This document shows positions 30,553-36,227 of a DNA stretch of 36,227 bases, piece after piece. The stretch lies in contig WRNU01000003.1 in NCBI GenBank assembly GCA_009776435.1, forward strand, positions 1 through 36,227, written 5' to 3'. The notes under the pieces are model-generated. The model ran no database searches. It was not told where the DNA came from and was given only the letters and a program-made list of their open reading frames with translations. The DNA is from Betaproteobacteria bacterium (GTDB lineage: Bacteria > Pseudomonadota > Gammaproteobacteria > Burkholderiales > Rhodocyclaceae). Numbering within the stretch: the first letter of the stretch is position 1; the number at the start of each line of letters is the position of its first letter. Position numbers and translations under genes: made by a program.

Positions 30553-31935
30553 ATGGCAATGTTCTTCAGAAAAAAGCCCGTGGTGAATGTGATCGTTCCC
30601 GACACGACCGGAGAGGACGAGTTTGAACTGGTCAAATTGAACCTGGTTGTAAAGGCTTCAAAGACAGGCTTGTGGGATATGAAGGTTGTGAAGGGCGACC
30701 CGATCAACCCGGCCAACACTTTTACATGGTCAGACGAATTCAGGCATATGCTGGGGTATTCGAATGAGGCTGATTTTCCCAATGTACTGAGCAGTTGGAG
30801 CGACAAACTACATCCGGAAGATAAAGAAAGGGTACTGGATTGTTTTGCGCAGCACCTGCTGGATCGTACCGGCAAAACGCCCTATGATCTCCAATACCGA
30901 CTGCTGAAGAAAAATAATGAGTATACGCATTTTCACGCATTTGGCGCTACGGTGCGTGATGACCAGGGTTATGCGATAAGAGTCGCGGGAGCTTTACAGG
31001 ATATATCCGAGTTGAAACGGTGCGAACTTGAAAGAGAAACGAACGATTTACGCTTGAAGCTTTTACAAAAAAGTATGCAAATTGCCTTGTGGGACATGAA
31101 GGTAGACCCTGTGGACCCGGTTGCTGGTGATAACGAATTCTGGTGGTCGCCCGAATTCAGGGAGAAGCTCGGTTTCAGTAGTGAACAAGATTTTCCAAAT
31201 GTCTTGCACAGTTGGAGCGACCGACTTCATCCTGAAGACAAAGAAAAGACATTGGAGGCGTTTGCTGCACACCTTTTGGATAGAACGGGCTGTACACCCT
31301 ATAACGTAGTTTATCGTGTAAAACGAAAAACAGGTGAATACATTTGGCTTAAAGCGGATGGCGCGACCTTGCGTGATAAAACTGGAAAGCCCCTAAGAGT
31401 GATCGGATCAGTGGAGGATATTTCTGAAAAAGAAGAACTGGATGCGTATATCGTTGAATTTTCGCGTGCAATCGAAAGCATGACTCAGCAAATAGAATCA
31501 ATTTCAGCCACGACGAACAGTATTTCTGAGGCGCAAGGGTCGAATTTACATTTTTCAATGGAATCCGAGAAGAACGTAACTGAAACACAGTCAATCATTT
31601 CGGCGATTCAAGATATAGCTTTCCAGACCAATGTCCTCAGTATCAACGCCTCGATTGAAGCGGCTCGCGCGGGTGATTCAGGCAGAGGATTCGCGGTCGT
31701 TTCCAATGAAGTGCGCAGATTGGCGGAGGACAGCAAAAATTTTTCAGAGCAGGTTGAGCTTAAACTGAAAGCCATTCAGAACTCTGCCACACAAAACACC
31801 ATTGCGACTAAAACGACAGATGAATTGGTCAGTGAACAAAGCGTTATCGTGACAAAGCTCAAGGAGGATTTAGTCGGCATAAACACCATGTACGTCAAGC
31901 TTGTCGACATGATCAAGAAAAGCATGGGCTTATAG
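30553..31935 (+). CDS. Soluble chemoreceptor-like protein: tandem PAS-PAS plus short, divergent MCP signalling domain
   Basis: Two repeated PAS/PAC units ([16 protein letters not shown]...[31 protein letters not shown]...[14 protein letters not shown]); [50 protein letters not shown]. No obvious TM segment. Confidence 0.88.
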   Translation: MAMFFRKKPVVNVIVPDTTGEDEFELVKLNLVVKASKTGLWDMKVVKGDPINPANTFTWSDEFRHMLGYSNEADFPNVLSSWSDKLHPEDKERVLDCFAQHLLDRTGKTPYDLQYRLLKKNNEYTHFHAFGATVRDDQGYAIRVAGALQDISELKRCELERETNDLRLKLLQKSMQIALWDMKVDPVDPVAGDNEFWWSPEFREKLGFSSEQDFPNVLHSWSDRLHPEDKEKTLEAFAAHLLDRTGCTPYNVVYRVKRKTGEYIWLKADGATLRDKTGKPLRVIGSVEDISEKEELDAYIVEFSRAIESMTQQIESISATTNSISEAQGSNLHFSMESEKNVTETQSIISAIQDIAFQTNVLSINASIEAARAGDSGRGFAVVSNEVRRLAEDSKNFSEQVELKLKAIQNSATQNTIATKTTDELVSEQSVIVTKLKEDLVGINTMYVKLVDMIKKSMGL

Positions 31936-32126
31936 GGGGTAAATGGAGAATATCATCATATTTATATGCCTATAGTAATAGGCTCTATGTAAAATAATTC
32001 ACATTATATTCATGTGTCAGCGTGAGTTATGCTGCTGCGTGAGTTTTTTGGTTGCGTCCTCTATTTCCATAAGTAATATCACTAACTCGACTAATTCAAT
32101 CCATATATGATGGAAGAGGACGCAAG

Positions 32127-33770
32127 ATGAGACTGAATCAACCTGTCACGGACATTGAAACCCTATTGCCAGAAGGCGAGTTCATCTATTCTCGAACGGA
32201 TTTGCATGGACAGATCGTCGAAGCCAACGATGCTTTCGTCAAGATCAGTGCCTTTTCTACAGATGAGATGATCGGCCAGCCGCACAATCTGGTACGTCAT
32301 CCTGATATGCCGACGGAAGCCTTCGAGGACATGTGGCGCGACCTCAAGGCTGGGCTACCCTGGCGGGGGCTGGTGAAAAACCGTCGCAAGGACGGCGGCT
32401 TTTACTGGGTCGTTGCCAACTCCTCCCCCGTGCGGGAAAACGGACAAATCGTCGGTTACCAGTCGGTTCGCAGGCGACCGAGCCGTGAAGAAGTCACGAC
32501 AGCAGAGGCGGCCTACAGACGCCTCCGTCAGGGCGACAAGTCACTGCGCATTCTCCACGGGCAGGTCGTGTCTGCGCGCAGCCTGAAATCCGTCCTCCTC
32601 TCCTGGATGACGAACGACAGGCTACAGACGGGTTCGATCGGATTGGCGATGCTCATCATGGGGGGCTTGCTGATTGCATACACCCTTGCGCCCGCGCTCC
32701 TGCCGTCTGCCTTGCTGCGCGTACTGGGAGGCGCCGGCATCGTGATGGGACTGTGGTTCCTGCTCTTTTTCCGTGTCCGTCTGATGGGGGACTTGAAAAA
32801 GACCGACGATTTCCTTGCCAACATTTTGGGCAGCGGAAACCTGCGAACGCGTGTGCCCATGCAGCGCGACGATACCGTGGGCAACATTGCCCGACAGTCC
32901 GGCCAGGTGGCTACGTGGATCCAATCCACCTTGCAGGGCATCGAGGTCGTTGCACTGGCCGTCAAGAATTCTGCCGAGGAAGTGGCGCAAAGCGTGGTGG
33001 CGCTGAACAAATCGGCGCAGGCGCAAAGCGACGCGACTTCTGCCGCCGCCACGGGGATCGAACAGAACACCGTCTCCATCAATGAAGTCGCCGCCAGCGC
33101 GGAACGGACGAAAGAAGTGGCGGATGAGGCGACGAAGATGTCGGAGAAAGGAAGCCTGCTGGCCGATCAGGCCAGTGTAACCATCCTGCAACTGGCCGGA
33201 ACGGTGAAAGACTCCGCTGCACAGGTGGAGCGGCTGGGCGAGCAATCCAAGGAAATTTCCCGGATTACCGGCGTGATCCGTGGAATCGCCGAGCAAACCA
33301 ACCTGCTTGCGCTCAATGCGGCCATCGAGGCTGCGCGGGCAGGGGAACAGGGGCAGGGATTCGCGGTGGTGGCAGACGAAGTGCGCAAGCTTGCCGACCG
33401 TAGCGTCAAGGCGGCAGAAGAAGTCAGCCAGATGATTACCGCCGTGCAGACCGAAACGGACAAGGCCGTCTCCAGCATGCGCACGGGCGCGGAACAGGTG
33501 GAAAACAGCGTCAAAAATGTCGAGGAAGCGAAAGACATCCTGCAGGAAATCAACCGGCAGGTGGCGCACATGTCGATGGCGGTCAGTGATATTTTCAACT
33601 CTACCAGCAGCCAGCAGATCGTCATGAAACAAATGGTCGATAACATCGAGCAGGTGTCCCGCGTGACCGACCAGAACCTCGCCCAGGCCAACGATACCGG
33701 GCGTACCGCAAACAACCTGTACACCCTGACCGGGTGGATGCAGAAGTCGGTAGAGCAGTTTGTGGTCTGA
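32127..33770 (+). CDS. PAS-containing (Aer-like) methyl-accepting chemotaxis protein, paralog 2
   Basis: Same length (547 aa) and closely similar to the product of 28847-30490; [61 protein letters not shown] tip [23 protein letters not shown]. Confidence 0.92.
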   Translation: MRLNQPVTDIETLLPEGEFIYSRTDLHGQIVEANDAFVKISAFSTDEMIGQPHNLVRHPDMPTEAFEDMWRDLKAGLPWRGLVKNRRKDGGFYWVVANSSPVRENGQIVGYQSVRRRPSREEVTTAEAAYRRLRQGDKSLRILHGQVVSARSLKSVLLSWMTNDRLQTGSIGLAMLIMGGLLIAYTLAPALLPSALLRVLGGAGIVMGLWFLLFFRVRLMGDLKKTDDFLANILGSGNLRTRVPMQRDDTVGNIARQSGQVATWIQSTLQGIEVVALAVKNSAEEVAQSVVALNKSAQAQSDATSAAATGIEQNTVSINEVAASAERTKEVADEATKMSEKGSLLADQASVTILQLAGTVKDSAAQVERLGEQSKEISRITGVIRGIAEQTNLLALNAAIEAARAGEQGQGFAVVADEVRKLADRSVKAAEEVSQMITAVQTETDKAVSSMRTGAEQVENSVKNVEEAKDILQEINRQVAHMSMAVSDIFNSTSSQQIVMKQMVDNIEQVSRVTDQNLAQANDTGRTANNLYTLTGWMQKSVEQFVV

Positions 33771-33978
33771 TGCCTCAACCTGTACGCCAGGCATGTCGGC
33801 ATGATCGAGACAAGCAAGGGCCGGTAGGGGGTGTGCTTCTCCGCTTCGGCTGTCGCAGCAAAGGGTAAGGTTGGGGGCGTCGTGTGTCAATTTCGTACAA
33901 TTCGACGTTTCCTCCTTGCGCTACGCTGCTCGCAGTCGATCCGCATTTCGCGGGCGTTCATGCGCAGGGAGATAATCG

Positions 33979-34386
33979 ATGCAAACCGTACAGGAAGCCG
34001 GAAAGACCTTGTTTGCGGCCTTCGAGCAAGGCGAATTGGCCTTGTCGGGCAGGCGGGTGAAGTTCATGGAGCGGGATTGGCAACCGCATTCCCAATTTGC
34101 GGGTGTCGCCCTGAAGCACTTGCTGACTGCTGCCGACACGGGCGGGGCGTTCAGCTATCACCTCGTCCGCGTCGAGCCGGGATGCGCGATTGGCGAGCAC
34201 GTGCATGCAACGCAGCAGGAAACCCATGAAGTCGTTGCGGGAGACGGTGTTTGTCGGATACGGAATGAGGGCATCGACTACCGTGCGGGATTGATCTCTC
34301 TCATCGAACCTGGCGTGCGGCATACGGTGACAGCGAGCGAGAAAGGGCTTTTGATGTTCGCCAAATTCATTCCGCCGTTGTTGTGA
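33979..34386 (+). CDS. Cupin-domain protein
   Basis: GGAFSYHLVRVEPGCAIGEHVHATQQETHEVVAGDGVCRIRNEGIDYRAGLISLIEPGVRHTVTASEKGLLMFAKFIPPLL: a double-stranded beta-helix with G-x5-H-x-H-x-E-like metal motif. Confidence 0.82.
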   Translation: MQTVQEAGKTLFAAFEQGELALSGRRVKFMERDWQPHSQFAGVALKHLLTAADTGGAFSYHLVRVEPGCAIGEHVHATQQETHEVVAGDGVCRIRNEGIDYRAGLISLIEPGVRHTVTASEKGLLMFAKFIPPLL

Positions 34387-35134
34387 GATTTGAAGGCGGC
34401 AGGATGCGTCCAACTCGCCGGTATTGGCCGGGTGTTACACCTGTAGCCCTGCGGAATTCCCGGATGAAGTGACTCTGGTCGTAAAAACCGGCAAGCAGCG
34501 CCAGATCGGTGAGGGATGTAGCGGAAAGACAGGCGCGGCGCGCGCGGCGAAGACGGTTCTGCATCTGAAAACGATGTGGCGTCAAACCGTAACGCGCGCG
34601 GAACCGGCGAATCAACTGGAACTTGTCGAGTTGTATCCGTCCGGCCAGATCGTCCAGGGAAAGGTTTTCTTCCGGGTGCGTTTCCAGAAAGGCTCTCAAC
34701 TCATCGAGGGCATTGTTTTGGGTTGGCATGACGGTGCTGGTTTCGCATGCAAGCGCCGCTGTTAGTGTTGCGCATTCCGAAGCATGCAACCATCCATCGC
34801 GGCATAGCGCCGACAAGCGCCCTGCAATGATTTCCGTGCTGCCGGGCGTGGCGAGCATCTGCGCATCGACACACAGGTTGAGCAGGGCATAAGGCCGGGA
34901 GGCGGACAGACGATGCACCTCATGCGGGCCGAGGATGAAAAGTTCGCCTGCGTGCAGCTCGGTTTTCCGTGTGTTGCAGCGCCTGAGCAATGTCATCGCG
35001 CCCCGGCGCACCAACCCCAGAACGTGGGTCGAAACATGGCTGTGCCACGGGTAATCCGCCGTGTGCCCGGCACTCGCCAGCAATTCGACGCCCAGTTCGG
35101 GATCGAGGACGAAACGGAAATCGGTATGTCGCAT
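34367..35134 (-). CDS. AraC-family transcriptional regulator
   Basis: N-terminal cupin-like AraC ligand domain (YPWHSHVSTHVLGLVRRGAMTL); C-terminal HTH SLDDLAGRIQLDKFQLIRRFRARYGLTPHRFQMQNRLRRARRAC...LALLAGFYDQSHFIREFRRATGVTPGQYR. Confidence 0.9.
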   Translation of the reverse strand: MRHTDFRFVLDPELGVELLASAGHTADYPWHSHVSTHVLGLVRRGAMTLLRRCNTRKTELHAGELFILGPHEVHRLSASRPYALLNLCVDAQMLATPGSTEIIAGRLSALCRDGWLHASECATLTAALACETSTVMPTQNNALDELRAFLETHPEENLSLDDLAGRIQLDKFQLIRRFRARYGLTPHRFQMQNRLRRARRACLSATSLTDLALLAGFYDQSHFIREFRRATGVTPGQYRRVGRILPPSNLTTTAE

Positions 35135-35229
35135 TTGGATAACTCGCCAAGCCGACTTGTCAATCTGGACACCGCGCCTCATCGGTCACGTCCCCGGTGA
35201 GAGCGTTGCACCATTCCTGTGCCTCGGTT

Positions 35230-35823
35230 TCACGCGCTTACCTTGGCAGCATCAAAGTAGTGGTTCTGGCCTTCATCCTCATACTCGGTGGCGACACACA
35301 AACCAACTGCGGAGAGTAGCCTTCGGTACTCCGCTTCGCCGAGTGATCGTGACTCCAATCCCGTCATCGCGTCATTCCATACCAGCGGATTGGCACATGA
35401 TGTGAACAGAAGACGGCCACCAGGTACGAGTATGTCAGCAATTCTTTGGATGAGTCGCCGCTGCGCTTTAGGCCGAAGCAAAAATATGAGTCCCCATGCG
35501 ACGACACCATCGAACATCCGATTGAAAAACAGTGAGGTATCCACTGATTCGCATGCGACGGGCACGCCCGGAAGGTTGCGTTGGAATGCCTCTACGAATG
35601 ATGGTGATGCATCAATGCCGTAGACGTTCAGCCCTTCGCTGACCAGTACATTTGTAATGGGAAGGCCAGATCCGCAACCGAGATCGATGACGGCGGCCCC
35701 GCGAGGTAGCGTGCGCGCCCAGTTTCGCACCGCACTCGCGCCAATTGCGGTTGAAGACGCACGCCCACGACCCGCTAGAAACCTGGCTGCCACGCCCTCG
35801 TACCCGTTAGATGGATCGGTCAT
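35230..35823 (-). CDS. Class I SAM-dependent methyltransferase
   Basis: LPRGAAVIDLGCGSGLPITNVLVSEGLNVYGIDASPSFVEAFQRNLPGVPVACESVDTSLFFNRMFDGVVAWGLIFLL: SAM motif I DLGCGSG. Confidence 0.9.
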   Translation of the reverse strand: MTDPSNGYEGVAARFLAGRGRASSTAIGASAVRNWARTLPRGAAVIDLGCGSGLPITNVLVSEGLNVYGIDASPSFVEAFQRNLPGVPVACESVDTSLFFNRMFDGVVAWGLIFLLRPKAQRRLIQRIADILVPGGRLLFTSCANPLVWNDAMTGLESRSLGEAEYRRLLSAVGLCVATEYEDEGQNHYFDAAKVSA

Positions 35824-35867
35824 AGCACTTCCTGAGACGCCAAGTACCTATTTCCCTTTTTTCTTTT

Positions 35868-36206
35868 TTATGCACTCACAGCGGCTTCAAGAATTTCGCC
35901 CGCCCACTGGTTGAGGCTTTTTCCGGCGGACTTTGCGGCAACCAACGCCGCCGCGTGTGTCTGCGGGGGGATGCGAAGCATCATTTTACCGCTTGCTGGT
36001 CTATCGGGCGACACGCCCATCTCAACGCAGTCTGCGAGATAATCGTCGATGGCTACCTGGAATTCTTTGTGCAGATCGACAACGGTATCGGCGTGGAAAG
36101 AAATCATGTCACGCACGCCCAGAACGCGCCCGACAAAAATATCGTCGCGTGAATCAAACGTGACGCGCGCCACGTAGCCCTTGTATTCGATTGTGCTGAC
36201 GTTCAT
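35868..36206 (-). CDS. HicB-family antitoxin (type II toxin-antitoxin)
   Basis: YKGYVARVTFDSRDDIFVGRVLGVRDMISFHADTVVDLHKEFQVAIDDYLADCVEMGVSPDRPASGKMMLRIPPQTHAAALVAAKSAGKSLNQWAGEILEAA: HicB partial RNase-H fold plus RHH. SD aggaga. Any partner hicA would lie beyond the right edge. Confidence 0.82.
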   Translation of the reverse strand: MNVSTIEYKGYVARVTFDSRDDIFVGRVLGVRDMISFHADTVVDLHKEFQVAIDDYLADCVEMGVSPDRPASGKMMLRIPPQTHAAALVAAKSAGKSLNQWAGEILEAAVSA

Positions 36207-36227
36207 TCACGTTCTCCTGCGGTTTGT

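Noticed and set aside
31968-31983. Hairpin gcctat-agta-ataggc after the PAS-PAS receptor as a terminator
   Set aside because: Short AT-rich 6-bp stem without a T tract; not convincing.

Overview
High-GC window with betaproteobacterial-looking gene content; the taxon is my inference. From left to right it holds: the 3' end of a monomeric-type isocitrate dehydrogenase; a decayed patch with BrnA-like and Fic-like fragments around a 25-bp perfect inverted repeat; recC without an adjacent recB or recD; an AT-rich intergenic region with a strong intrinsic terminator; a 4HB/HAMP chemoreceptor; a membrane C13 (legumain-like) peptidase; a deoxyinosine/uracil-DNA glycosylase; a complete mla operon (F-E-D-A-C-B) followed by an ABC-2 exporter pair and murA; a Wolinella-type frdCAB; and a reduced minor-pilin operon on the minus strand (fimT, small secreted Pro-rich ORF, pilY1, pilY1, pilE). 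After a NUDIX hydrolase come three PAS chemoreceptors, then a cupin, an AraC regulator, a methyltransferase and a HicB antitoxin. The most interesting part is the pilus locus. It has tandem pilY1 paralogs with mosaic identity and a duplicated upstream motif, no recognisable pilV/W/X, and two 9-nt G tracts inside ORFs. One tract lies just before the conserved C-terminus of a pilY1, which suggests possible phase variation by analogy with neisserial pilC, although about one such run is expected by chance in a window this size. Second is the chemoreceptor cluster: a tandem Aer-like pair flanking a lower-GC PAS-PAS soluble receptor, with each paralog changed at a different hyperconserved signalling-tip Arg. 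No searches were run. Homology calls come from recognising motifs in the translations.
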